Positions 30,511-38,291 of a stretch of 42,684 nucleotides of DNA are shown here, piece after piece. Position 1 is the stretch's first letter; every line of letters begins with the position of its first letter. Source of the DNA: CAZAGA01 sp041912175 (GTDB lineage: Bacteria > Chloroflexota > Anaerolineae > Anaerolineales > UBA4823); assembly GCA_041912175.1 (NCBI GenBank), contig JAYRNN010000085.1:1-42684 (forward strand), in the 5' to 3' direction. The notes below the pieces were generated by a model, which was not told the DNA's origin, searched no databases, and saw only the letters and a program-made list of their open reading frames with translations. The translations under genes were made by a program, and so were the position numbers.

Positions 30511-33087
30511 ATGGAAACAGGTGGAAAATTCTATTTAGGCCGCATTTTTGACTCTGCAAAAGGGAAAGCTTCCCCAGACGCCCTGCTCTACGATCCGGCG
30601 GACTTGACCACCCACGCAGTGGTAGTAGGTATGACCGGTTCAGGAAAGACCGGCTTGTGTATCGGGATGTTGGAAGAAGCTGCATTAAATCAAATTCCGG
30701 CCTTGTTGATCGACCCAAAGGGCGACATTACCAACCTACTGCTGCACTTTCCTGAGCTACTCCCGCAGGATTTCCGACCCTGGATCAACCCGGATGAAGC
30801 CCGCCGCAACAACCAATCCGTTGACCAGGCAGCCGAAGCCGTTGCAACCCAATGGAAGAACGGGCTGGCGGATTGGGGCATCGAACCCGCACGCATCCAG
30901 GCATTAAAGGACTCGGCCCATTTTACGATTTTTACACCAGGGTCTGATGCGGGCATCCCGATCAGTATTCTGGCATCCTTTCAAGCGCCTGAGATTCCAT
31001 GGGATGAAAACCGCGAGATGCTGCGCGAGAAGATTTCTGGCACGGTCACCGCGCTGCTCACCCTGGTCGGCATGACGGATATCGACCCCGTCCGTTCGCG
31101 CGAGCACATTCTGGTCTCCAATATCTTTGAGAACGCCTGGAGCCAGGGGGAGAACCTTGACCTGGGTGAGTTAATCATCAGAGTCCAGGAACCGCCTTTT
31201 GCGAAATTGGGCGTACTCGATGTCAACCGCTTCTTTCCTGAAAAAGATCGCTTCGCATTGGCCATGCTGCTCAATAATATCCTGGCTGCCCCGGCATTCC
31301 AGGCCTGGATCGAGGGTGAACCGCTAAACGTGCAAAACTTGCTCTATAGCCCGGACGGTCGCCCACGCCACAGCGTATTTTACATTGCGCACCTTTCCGA
31401 GCAAGAGCGGATGTTTTTCATCACCCTGCTCTACTCAGCGGTTGAATCATGGATGCGCGCCCAGTCGGGCACAACCAGCCTGCGCGCAATCGTTTATTTC
31501 GATGAAATTTTTGGTTATCTGCCGCCCTTGCAAAACCCTCCCTCCAAGCAAATCTTACTACGCATGCTCAAGCAGGCACGCGCCTTTGGCATGGGGCAGG
31601 TATTGGTGACCCAAAACCCGGTTGACGTAGATTACAAAGCTCTCTCCAACGCAGGCACCTGGGTGATCGGCAAATTGCAGACCGACCAGGATAAACAGCG
31701 TCTCCTGGATGGCCTGCAGGGCGCGGCCGCTGGCAACCTGGATCGCTCTACTTATGACAAAATGTTGTCTGGGCTGGGTAAGCGTGTATTCTTAATGCAC
31801 AACGTACATGCCAAGGGACCGCAACTGTTTCAAACGCGATGGGCGATGAACTACCTGGCCGGTCCGCTAACGCGGACTCAGATTCCGGCGCTCAACGAAT
31901 TAAGCGGATCAATTGGAGCTGCGGTTACACAGGCGCCCACCGAGGCAATACCAACCGTCCCAGCAAAGCCTGCGTCTGCCGCGCCCGTGGCTGCCGGAGC
32001 GGCTGCTGTTGCAGCCGCATCAAACGCTTCCGCTCCAACCGCTCCCCGGCCGGCCGCGGCCAAGCCAGCTCCAGCCAGCCTGGTTTCGCCATTTTCCACC
32101 TCGCGCCCTCCCCTGCCCACCGGTATTGCGGAATATTTCCTGCCGAACAATCTGAGCCTGACGGAGGCCTTTGCGGCTGCCGGCCAGCAATATCCTCAAC
32201 AAGCCATGAGCCAGGGCTTGATCTACCGGCCGGTGTTGGTTGCACAGACAACCACCCGCTTCTTAAACCGCAGATATAATCTGGACTTCGAAGATAAGCG
32301 CGGCATGATCGTATCCGATCCTGACCGGCGTGGTATGCTGCGATGGGAAGATTACCCACTTCGGACTTTAGAGGAGAAAGCTTTTGATCGCAGGCCCGAT
32401 CCTCAGGCGCGCTTCGCGACCCTGGATGCCCCGTTCTCCGATGTCAAGATCATGAATACGATTGGCAAAGACTTTGTCGAATGGGCTTTCCGCGCCGGGG
32501 AGGTGATCGTCAAGACCAACGAAGCCTTGAAAGTTTTTGCCGGCCCGCAGGTCTCGCAAGCTGATTTTCGAAAAACATGTTCTGAAGCCGCCAAAGAAGG
32601 TATGGACGCTGAGATGCAAAAAGTCACGGATACCTACGACAAAAAGGTCGCTGCGGTCCAGGCAAAGATTGAACGTGAGCAGCGCGAGCTCGATCAAGAC
32701 GAGGCGGAATATAACCAGCGCAAGATGGATGAGCTCGGAGCGGGTCTCGACGTCGTCATGGGTTTGTTCGGAGGGCGCAAGCGCAGCGTGTCAAAAAACC
32801 TGACGAAACGCCGGATGACCTCCACCGCCAAAGCTGACGTCGATGAGTCAAAGAAAGCCATTGCCAGCTTCCAGAAGGAGATTGACGGTCTGCAGAAAGA
32901 ACAGGAGCAGGCGAAAAAAGACATTGAAGAGCGGTGGGGAGAGATCGCCAGCCAGAGCAGCGAGCTAAAAATACAACCGCTTAAAAAGGATGTGCTGCTT
33001 GACTTTTTTGGCGTCGCCTGGTTCCCCTATTACCTCGTTCAAGCGGGTGATCAGAGCATCGAAATCCCCGGTTTTTCCGCAGGTTAA
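30511..33087 (+). CDS. HerA/FtsK-superfamily ATPase with Ala/Pro linker and coiled-coil C-terminus
   Basis: 858 residues. The motor half has Walker A GMTGSGKT at 40-47, an IDPKGD strand, Walker B VYFDE with Asp331-Glu332, and a TQNP sensor at 367-370, the order seen in HerA/VirB4-type (DUF87-like) ATPases. Residues of about 480-525 are an Ala/Pro-rich linker. A second domain follows (NLSLTEAFAAAGQQYPQQAM, TTTRFLNRRYNLDFE), then coiled coils at about 699-745 and 777-814, and a hydrophobic end FGVAWFPYYLVQAGDQSIEI. No NurA nuclease is beside it. Possible cargo: DNA or protein. Confidence 0.8.
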   Translation: METGGKFYLGRIFDSAKGKASPDALLYDPADLTTHAVVVGMTGSGKTGLCIGMLEEAALNQIPALLIDPKGDITNLLLHFPELLPQDFRPWINPDEARRNNQSVDQAAEAVATQWKNGLADWGIEPARIQALKDSAHFTIFTPGSDAGIPISILASFQAPEIPWDENREMLREKISGTVTALLTLVGMTDIDPVRSREHILVSNIFENAWSQGENLDLGELIIRVQEPPFAKLGVLDVNRFFPEKDRFALAMLLNNILAAPAFQAWIEGEPLNVQNLLYSPDGRPRHSVFYIAHLSEQERMFFITLLYSAVESWMRAQSGTTSLRAIVYFDEIFGYLPPLQNPPSKQILLRMLKQARAFGMGQVLVTQNPVDVDYKALSNAGTWVIGKLQTDQDKQRLLDGLQGAAAGNLDRSTYDKMLSGLGKRVFLMHNVHAKGPQLFQTRWAMNYLAGPLTRTQIPALNELSGSIGAAVTQAPTEAIPTVPAKPASAAPVAAGAAAVAAASNASAPTAPRPAAAKPAPASLVSPFSTSRPPLPTGIAEYFLPNNLSLTEAFAAAGQQYPQQAMSQGLIYRPVLVAQTTTRFLNRRYNLDFEDKRGMIVSDPDRRGMLRWEDYPLRTLEEKAFDRRPDPQARFATLDAPFSDVKIMNTIGKDFVEWAFRAGEVIVKTNEALKVFAGPQVSQADFRKTCSEAAKEGMDAEMQKVTDTYDKKVAAVQAKIEREQRELDQDEAEYNQRKMDELGAGLDVVMGLFGGRKRSVSKNLTKRRMTSTAKADVDESKKAIASFQKEIDGLQKEQEQAKKDIEERWGEIASQSSELKIQPLKKDVLLDFFGVAWFPYYLVQAGDQSIEIPGFSAG

Positions 33088-33192
33088 TTGGGGCGATATC
33101 CCAAAAATCAGGTATAATGTCGACTCGCAAGTGCGGTATTATCTATGCTGAGCGCAGTTTAGCTTTTCGCAATTTTTTTGAAGGAGTTTATC

Positions 33193-33414
33193 ATGGCAAA
33201 GAAAACCTCGCGCCAGGTATCCAAAGGCGACAGCAGTGCAACGACAGCGCGCGTAAGCCGAACAGGTCGAACTTCAGAAGCAGCCGCGTCTCCCGATTTT
33301 TCCTACGTAAGAAGCGACCTGAAACGCATTGGGATACTGGTTGGGAGCATGTTCGCTGTGATGATCGCGCTTTATTTTATTCTGCCTTTCGTCTTGCCAC
33401 TCTACGCCCGCTAA
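33193..33414 (+). CDS. Small single-pass membrane protein
   Basis: 73 residues from the ATG at 33193, which has AAGGAG 7 bases upstream; an in-frame start at 33178 lies before that site and is less likely. A basic Ser/Thr-rich cytoplasmic half precedes one membrane helix (IGILVGSMFAVMIALYFILPFVLPLY). A possible -10 (TATAAT, 33113-33118) lies in the gap after the ATPase gene, so it may have its own promoter. No family recognised. A 24-bp hairpin follows the stop. Confidence 0.65.
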   Translation: MAKKTSRQVSKGDSSATTARVSRTGRTSEAAASPDFSYVRSDLKRIGILVGSMFAVMIALYFILPFVLPLYAR

Positions 33415-33428
33415 ATCTTATTAAAGGT

Positions 33429-33480
33429 TTAAAGCCCACGAGCGGCAGGCATCGTAATGCCTGCCGCTCGTGGGCTTTAA
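33429..33480. terminator. Perfect 24-bp hairpin terminator
   Basis: Arms 33429-33452 and 33457-33480 are perfect reverse complements around the 4-base loop CGTA. The stem has A/T-rich ends, so it could stop transcription in either direction. It begins 14 bp after the small membrane protein stop. Confidence 0.75.
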
Positions 33481-33529
33481 TTCCCGATTTCACCTAAAGC
33501 AACTGTTTGCTTATTCACGTATTTCCGGC

Positions 33530-33535
33530 TAAAAT
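33530..33535 (+). promoter_or_regulatory. -10 box of the AI-2E transporter gene, leaderless
   Basis: TAAAAT ends 6 bases before the ATG at 33542. TTGCTT (33507-33512) lies 17 bp upstream as a weak -35. Confidence 0.55.
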
Positions 33536-33541
33536 TTCCTT

Positions 33542-34747
33542 ATGGAAGCGCCAACCCCTTCTCCTAAGGCATCTCCAAAATGGAGTTCCAACACCAAGCT
33601 GATTGTCGGCCTGACAATGGTCGCAATCCTGGCGATCTTCCTGGTCCGATTTCGCCTCATCATCGGCCCGTTAATACTCGCCGTTGTGCTGGCCTTTTTA
33701 CTCCATCCATTAGCAACGCTGTTTAATCAGAAGCTCAAACTTCCCTGGCGGTTGTGCGTCGGGTTGGTCTTCCTAATCCTGATCTTCGTTCTGGCAGGCA
33801 TATCGGTCCTGGCAGGCTTTGCCATTGTCCAACAGATCCAAAATTTAATTGCGGCTGTGCAGCGGTTCATTACCCAACTGCCACAGATTGTAGCGGGTTT
33901 ATCCACGCGCGTTTACCACATCGGCCCCTTCGAGCTAGACTTATCTCGCTTCGATCTGACAACTGCTACTAACCAACTCCTATCATCCGCGCAGGCAATC
34001 TTGGGTCAAGTGGGCAGCTTGGTCAGCACGGTTGCAACCAGCACGATCAGCACATTGAGCTATGTTATTTTTATCTTGCTGGTGGCATATTTTTTACTGG
34101 CCGAAGGCGGCCAGGTGCGCGAAAATATCCTACGGATCAATATTCCGGGTTATGATCGTGATATTAAACGCTTGGGGAATGAGCTGACCAGAATTTGGGA
34201 GGCTTACGTTCGCAGCCAGTTCGCCATTGTTATTCTGACGATCCTGGTATATTACTTGCTGTTGAGTATCTTGGGGATGCGCTTCGCACTGGGGCTGGCT
34301 GTGATGGCGGGCCTGGCGCGCTTCGTCCCGTATATTGGCCCTCTTATCGTCTGGACGACAACAGCTTTGGTGGCTTATTTCCAACCGGTTAATTATTTAA
34401 ACCTGCAGCCCTGGGCATACACCGTCCTGGTTGTGAGCCTGGCATGGGTGACGGACCAATACATCGACCAATATATCCAGCCACGCTTGATGGGCAGTTC
34501 GCTCGGAGTCCATCCAGGCGCCATCCTGGTTGCCGCCCTTATCGCTTATCAATGGCTGGGGATCATTGGCCTGGTCCTGGCCGCCCCAGTGCTGGCCACC
34601 GCGGCATTGCTTTTCCGTTACGCCCTGCGCAAAATGTTCGACCTGGAGCCCTGGCCCGAAGTCGAGCATGATATTCGTATTCAGATGCCCCAAGAACGCC
34701 TGTTATACCGGATGCGCGCCTGGTGGCGGTATATCACCCGACGATAA
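33542..34747 (+). CDS. AI-2E family transporter (PerM/YdiK-like)
   Basis: 401 residues with about eight membrane helices. The first pair (LIVGLTMVAILAIFLVRFRLIIGPLILAVVLAFLL) is followed by a soluble segment rich in amphipathic helix (residues 90-160), then the family block FALGLAVMAGLARFVPYIGPLIVW near 245-268 and QYIQPRLMGSSLGVHPGAILVAALI. Relatives export quorum signals or act as ion antiporters, so substrate is open. It converges with the WS/DGAT gene 24 bp downstream. Confidence 0.88.
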   Translation: MEAPTPSPKASPKWSSNTKLIVGLTMVAILAIFLVRFRLIIGPLILAVVLAFLLHPLATLFNQKLKLPWRLCVGLVFLILIFVLAGISVLAGFAIVQQIQNLIAAVQRFITQLPQIVAGLSTRVYHIGPFELDLSRFDLTTATNQLLSSAQAILGQVGSLVSTVATSTISTLSYVIFILLVAYFLLAEGGQVRENILRINIPGYDRDIKRLGNELTRIWEAYVRSQFAIVILTILVYYLLLSILGMRFALGLAVMAGLARFVPYIGPLIVWTTTALVAYFQPVNYLNLQPWAYTVLVVSLAWVTDQYIDQYIQPRLMGSSLGVHPGAILVAALIAYQWLGIIGLVLAAPVLATAALLFRYALRKMFDLEPWPEVEHDIRIQMPQERLLYRMRAWWRYITRR

Positions 34748-34771
34748 GCGCCAATCCGGTTGGACCCTATA

Positions 34772-36184
34772 TTATTCAGTTAGATTTTGTTTCAGGGATT
34801 GAAATTCATCCAGGAAGAAATCTACAATCTTCTGTGGGTCCGGCGCTAATCCCTGGTCGGTAGCGACCCCTAACCAGACCTTTCCGTTATAACTGAAGAT
34901 ACTGATCCCCAGACCAATCGATCCAGTTTGAGGCACCCAGCCCATGATCGAATCGATGGGGACGCCTCCAAGGTAAAGCTGCTGGCCAGGGCCAGCGACA
35001 TTGGTCATCACCGCCGAACCCTTAGTCAGCCAGAAACGTTCAGCCAGGTCCTGGATTTCACCCGGGAAGGCTCCCATTAAGTTGAACACCCAAGAAGATA
35101 CGAGAGCTTCTCCAGAGACTTTGAGCAGATCCATGGATTGACGGATCGCTTCTAAACGCTGGATTGGATCATCAATTTCCACAGGAAGCGGTAACACCGC
35201 AAAACCGAAGTGGTTGCCTGCCTTCCCATTCGTAGAAACTCCTTGCAGGATTTGTAGAGGAATTTTACGCGTCTCTCGGCGCAGATCGATCGGGACAAAA
35301 CTATGCATTGCCATCCGATCGGTTTGTGTGCCTTTTTCTAGCATGTACTGGCGCAGAGCGCCGGTCACGATGCTGAGCAACACATCGTTCACGGTGCTGC
35401 CGTAGGTCTTTCCAATCAATTTGACTTGTTCCAATGACAGGGCCGGCGACCAGGCAGCTTGTTTTTCGATACTTGTAGGGCCTCGAAATACGCTCGCAAA
35501 ATCCGCCGAGCCGAAAAGAAGTTGGCCTAATGCGCCGGCGAGGTTGGCGCCCAGGCGGGCAGCGTCTTCTAGCTGATTTCTGTCGCTCAACAACTGCCGC
35601 CCTGCCCCGGCCAGTTCTGTTATAGTCTGTCGAGGGCGTTGTGCGTGGTCAATGGGTTCGTTGTCCGTAGGCGCGGTTGCTGGTATGCGATCTTCCGGCA
35701 GGTTGTTCTGCCATCCGTCAGGAGTGCTCTCGGTAATCAAAAGCAGCAATTTCACTAAAGACATGCCATCGGCGATACTGTGGTGAAAACGCATCACCAA
35801 AGCGCTGCCGCTTCCATAATGTTCAATCAGATAAAATTGCCAGAGTGGGCGTGCATGATCCAGGCCGGCGCTCATCACCCGGCCAACAAGTTCTTGCAAA
35901 AGTTTCGGATTTTCGGGGAGATGCGTGTGAATAGCTTTAACATGTCGATCTAGATTAAAGCCAGGATCGGTCTCCCATTGCGCCTTACCCCATACCTTGA
36001 ATGAATAGACAATCCGCTGGCGAAAACGGGGCTGCTGGAGTAAAGAAAGGGTCAGGACCTCTTTCAATCGTTCCAACTCCAGGCGACCCTGGAAGGTCAT
36101 CAACGCGTTGACAATCATCCGGTTGTCTGGAGAGTCTAACCGCAGTAAGGCAAAATCGATATTAGAGAGAGATTCACGATCCAT
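34772..36184 (-). CDS. WS/DGAT-type wax ester synthase/diacylglycerol acyltransferase
   Basis: 470 residues, normal length for the bacterial bifunctional family. The active-site HHxxxDG is intact (His134-His135-Ser-Ile-Ala-Asp139-Gly140), preceded by ARPLWQFYLIE. The C-terminal half has STVNDVLLSIVTGALRQYM and GNHFGFAVLPLP, then MTNVAGPGQQLYLGG, as expected. It transfers acyl groups from acyl-CoA to alcohols or diacylglycerol, making storage lipid or envelope esters. An AGGA lies 5 bases before the ATG. Expressed apart from dnaA, which ends in its own terminator upstream. Confidence 0.9.
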   Translation of the reverse strand: MDRESLSNIDFALLRLDSPDNRMIVNALMTFQGRLELERLKEVLTLSLLQQPRFRQRIVYSFKVWGKAQWETDPGFNLDRHVKAIHTHLPENPKLLQELVGRVMSAGLDHARPLWQFYLIEHYGSGSALVMRFHHSIADGMSLVKLLLLITESTPDGWQNNLPEDRIPATAPTDNEPIDHAQRPRQTITELAGAGRQLLSDRNQLEDAARLGANLAGALGQLLFGSADFASVFRGPTSIEKQAAWSPALSLEQVKLIGKTYGSTVNDVLLSIVTGALRQYMLEKGTQTDRMAMHSFVPIDLRRETRKIPLQILQGVSTNGKAGNHFGFAVLPLPVEIDDPIQRLEAIRQSMDLLKVSGEALVSSWVFNLMGAFPGEIQDLAERFWLTKGSAVMTNVAGPGQQLYLGGVPIDSIMGWVPQTGSIGLGISIFSYNGKVWLGVATDQGLAPDPQKIVDFFLDEFQSLKQNLTE

Positions 36185-36225
36185 AATATCCTAATTTTAA
36201 TCGAAAACAAAAATATTGGCAAACA

Positions 36226-36260
36226 AAAACTGAAGTAACACAATGGGCTGCTTCAGTTTT
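36226..36260 (-). terminator. Intrinsic terminator of dnaA
   Basis: AAAACTGAAG (36226-36235) pairs with CTTCAGTTTT (36251-36260). Read on the minus strand, the stem is followed by a T-rich run (TTTTTGTTTG). It lies 27 bp after the dnaA stop. Confidence 0.65.
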
Positions 36261-36286
36261 GGGTAGTAAAAACGCTTCTGTTTGGG

Positions 36287-37654
36287 CTAAGCAGATCTGG
36301 ATACACTTATCCGGCTGCTGCCATACAACTGTTCTTTAATATCGATCACTTGCTTCCTGAGACGATCATCTGTCTCCAGCATTTCGGTAATTTTTTCGCA
36401 ACCATACATAACAGTGGTATGGTCTCGACCGCCCAGAGCATCGCCTATCTGCGGCAGAGAGTAGTTTGCTTCTTCTCGTAGCAGATACATCACAATTTGT
36501 CGGGGGAGCGCCACCTGCTTCGTCCGATCGCGACCCAAGATGCGGTCAACGGTAATCCCAAAGGTCTCCGCCACGCGCCTGACGATCTCATCGGGTTTGA
36601 CCTCTGTGCGGCGTGGCAACAGATCCGAGAGGGCCGCTTCGATTAACTGCGGCGTCAGTGGTAACCCGCTCAGGTCTGCGAATGCAGCCACACGGGTCAA
36701 GGCGCCTTCTAACTCACGAATATTCGATTGCACACGCCGCGCGATCAACTCGATGAGCTCATTCGGTATACTTCCGCCCATTCGCTCCGCTTTAGCGCGT
36801 AGAATAGCCTGGCGTGTTTCAAAATCTGGCGGCTGAATATCTGCTGTCAGACCCCATTCAAAGCGTGAGCGCAGGCGTTCCTCCAGGGTCACCAAAGCCT
36901 TCGGCGGCCGGTCAGATGAAATCACAATCTGTTTATCCTGGCCATGCAAGGTATTAAAAGTGTGAAAAAACTCTTCTTGAGTCGATTCTTTTCCGGCAAT
37001 AAACTGGATATCATCGATTAATAAAACGTCAATCCGGCGATACTTTTCCCGAAAGGCCTGGGTCGTATGAGAACGGATGGCATTGATCAGGTCATTGGTG
37101 AACTCTTCTGAGGAGACGTATAAGACTTGCTGTCCACGTCTGTAACAGTGATTCCCGATCGCGTGCAATAAATGAGTTTTACCGAGGCCAACTCCGCCAT
37201 ACAAGAATAAAGGGTTGTAGGCATGGGCGGGCTTTTCAGCAACTGCGAGGGAGGCGGCATGGGCCAGCCGGTTGCTGGCTCCAACGACGAAATTGTCAAA
37301 GGAATATTTGCTGTTTAAGGTAATATTTTGTTCTTGCACACCACCGGCGAAGGCGGCTTCAGAGGGATAAAAATCCTCTTCTGGCTGCGCTCCATCGCCA
37401 ATGAGTGGGTTTTGCCACACCACAAAACGCACTTCGACGGCTCGATTCATAATCCCCGTCAACTGGCGGGTGATGGTGCTGGATAAGCGACTATGCAACC
37501 AATCGCGAGCATAGGCATTTTGTACGCCGACGATGAAGCTGCCATCTTCGTAAGATATAAGTTCTGCATCGCGCACCCAGGTATCAAAGGCTGCCTTGGG
37601 CATCTCCATTTGCAGTTGCCCGAGGGCGGCTTGCCAGGCCTGTTCAGCTTTCAT
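36287..37654 (-). CDS. dnaA: Chromosomal replication initiator protein DnaA
   Basis: 455 residues with all four domains. Domain I begins AWQAALGQLQMEMPKAAFDTWV. Domain II is a short linker (85-112). The AAA+ core has Walker A GGVGLGKT at 153-160, Walker B LLIDDIQF at 211-218 and sensor residues in ISSDRPPK. Domain IV carries the DNA-binding signature GRDHTTVMYGCEKI. DnaA opens the origin by binding DnaA boxes. Ribosome site AAGGAGGA lies upstream. The flanking genes are WS/DGAT and dnaK, not the common dnaN or recF. Confidence 0.97.
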   Translation of the reverse strand: MKAEQAWQAALGQLQMEMPKAAFDTWVRDAELISYEDGSFIVGVQNAYARDWLHSRLSSTITRQLTGIMNRAVEVRFVVWQNPLIGDGAQPEEDFYPSEAAFAGGVQEQNITLNSKYSFDNFVVGASNRLAHAASLAVAEKPAHAYNPLFLYGGVGLGKTHLLHAIGNHCYRRGQQVLYVSSEEFTNDLINAIRSHTTQAFREKYRRIDVLLIDDIQFIAGKESTQEEFFHTFNTLHGQDKQIVISSDRPPKALVTLEERLRSRFEWGLTADIQPPDFETRQAILRAKAERMGGSIPNELIELIARRVQSNIRELEGALTRVAAFADLSGLPLTPQLIEAALSDLLPRRTEVKPDEIVRRVAETFGITVDRILGRDRTKQVALPRQIVMYLLREEANYSLPQIGDALGGRDHTTVMYGCEKITEMLETDDRLRKQVIDIKEQLYGSSRISVSRSA

Positions 37655-38291
37655 CGCGAAAATCCTCCTTCGTGGTTTTGCGGTACGGAGCGCACGAATG
37701 CATTCCCATTCAACCCTTACTATCCAATAAAAATATTGAATTAAGCCAGTTTGATACAGAAACCCTACCGCATCTCACAGTAGGGAATTCGAAAATAAAT
37801 TTTTTGGTTATAAGAAAACTATCCTATAAGCCAGGATAGCCGTCGCCCCCTGAGCATTGCGTTCTTCAAATCTGTTTGTATTCTAGCAGAAACAGCTTAC
37901 TTTCTGCAATACGAAAAACCTACGCCAGTCTAAAAAAAAAGAATTCTTTAAGGTTAATGAACCTTAAAGGAAATGTGGTTTTTATTAACATTTCACAGTA
38001 ATACTTAGAACAATCGCTCGACCAACGATTGGGGAACCGCGATCCTATACCCCCATATATGCCATTTTCAACCGATAAAAGGGTATTTCAACCATATTTT
38101 CCCCTTTCAAATGTTAAAGAATTCTATCAATAAAGGCATCCGCATACGGCGAGCTGACAACCCAGTTTTGGTTTGTCGGGGTGTTTATATTCTTCATATA
38201 CGTTGTTAACGGCCTTCTAGCACTCCCCCGATACAATCAGAGCAATTACACTAGAAATTACATCGTGATGATTATCGATGAGGAGAATAAA
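37655..38291. other. 637-bp AT-rich gap between dnaA and dnaK (possible origin-associated region)
   Basis: No convincing gene is present. Contents seen: a 7-bp hairpin at 37819-37839 (CTATCCT/AGGATAG); an intrinsic-terminator-like hairpin pointing toward dnaA (37932-37969); two direct repeats 20 bp apart, ATTTTCAACC (38064-38073) and TATTTCAACC (38084-38093); a poly-A tract; and a half CIRCE-like CTAGCACTC (38217-38225). No canonical DnaA box TTATCCACA was found on either strand. Origin function is inferred only from the adjacent dnaA and AT-richness. Confidence 0.35.
37932..37969 (-). terminator. Hairpin plus T9 tract facing dnaA
   Basis: CTTTAAGGTT (37946-37955) and AACCTTAAAG (37960-37969) form a perfect 10-bp stem around AATG. 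On the minus strand it is followed, after five bases, by nine T residues (A run at 37932-37940). It lies 280 bp upstream of the dnaA start in the dnaA direction. Confidence 0.5.

Noticed and set aside
38217..38243. CIRCE operator (HrcA site) before dnaK
   Set aside because: Only the left half (CTAGCACTC) is present; nine bases later no GAGTGCTAA-like arm is found.
38181..38291. Upstream extension of dnaK by 37 codons
   Set aside because: Hsp70 similarity starts at the ATG at 38292, which has a GAGGAG ribosome site.
37655..38291. Canonical DnaA boxes
   Set aside because: No TTATCCACA or one-mismatch copy on either strand; the nearest (CATTTCACA at 37989-37997) misses the first two bases.
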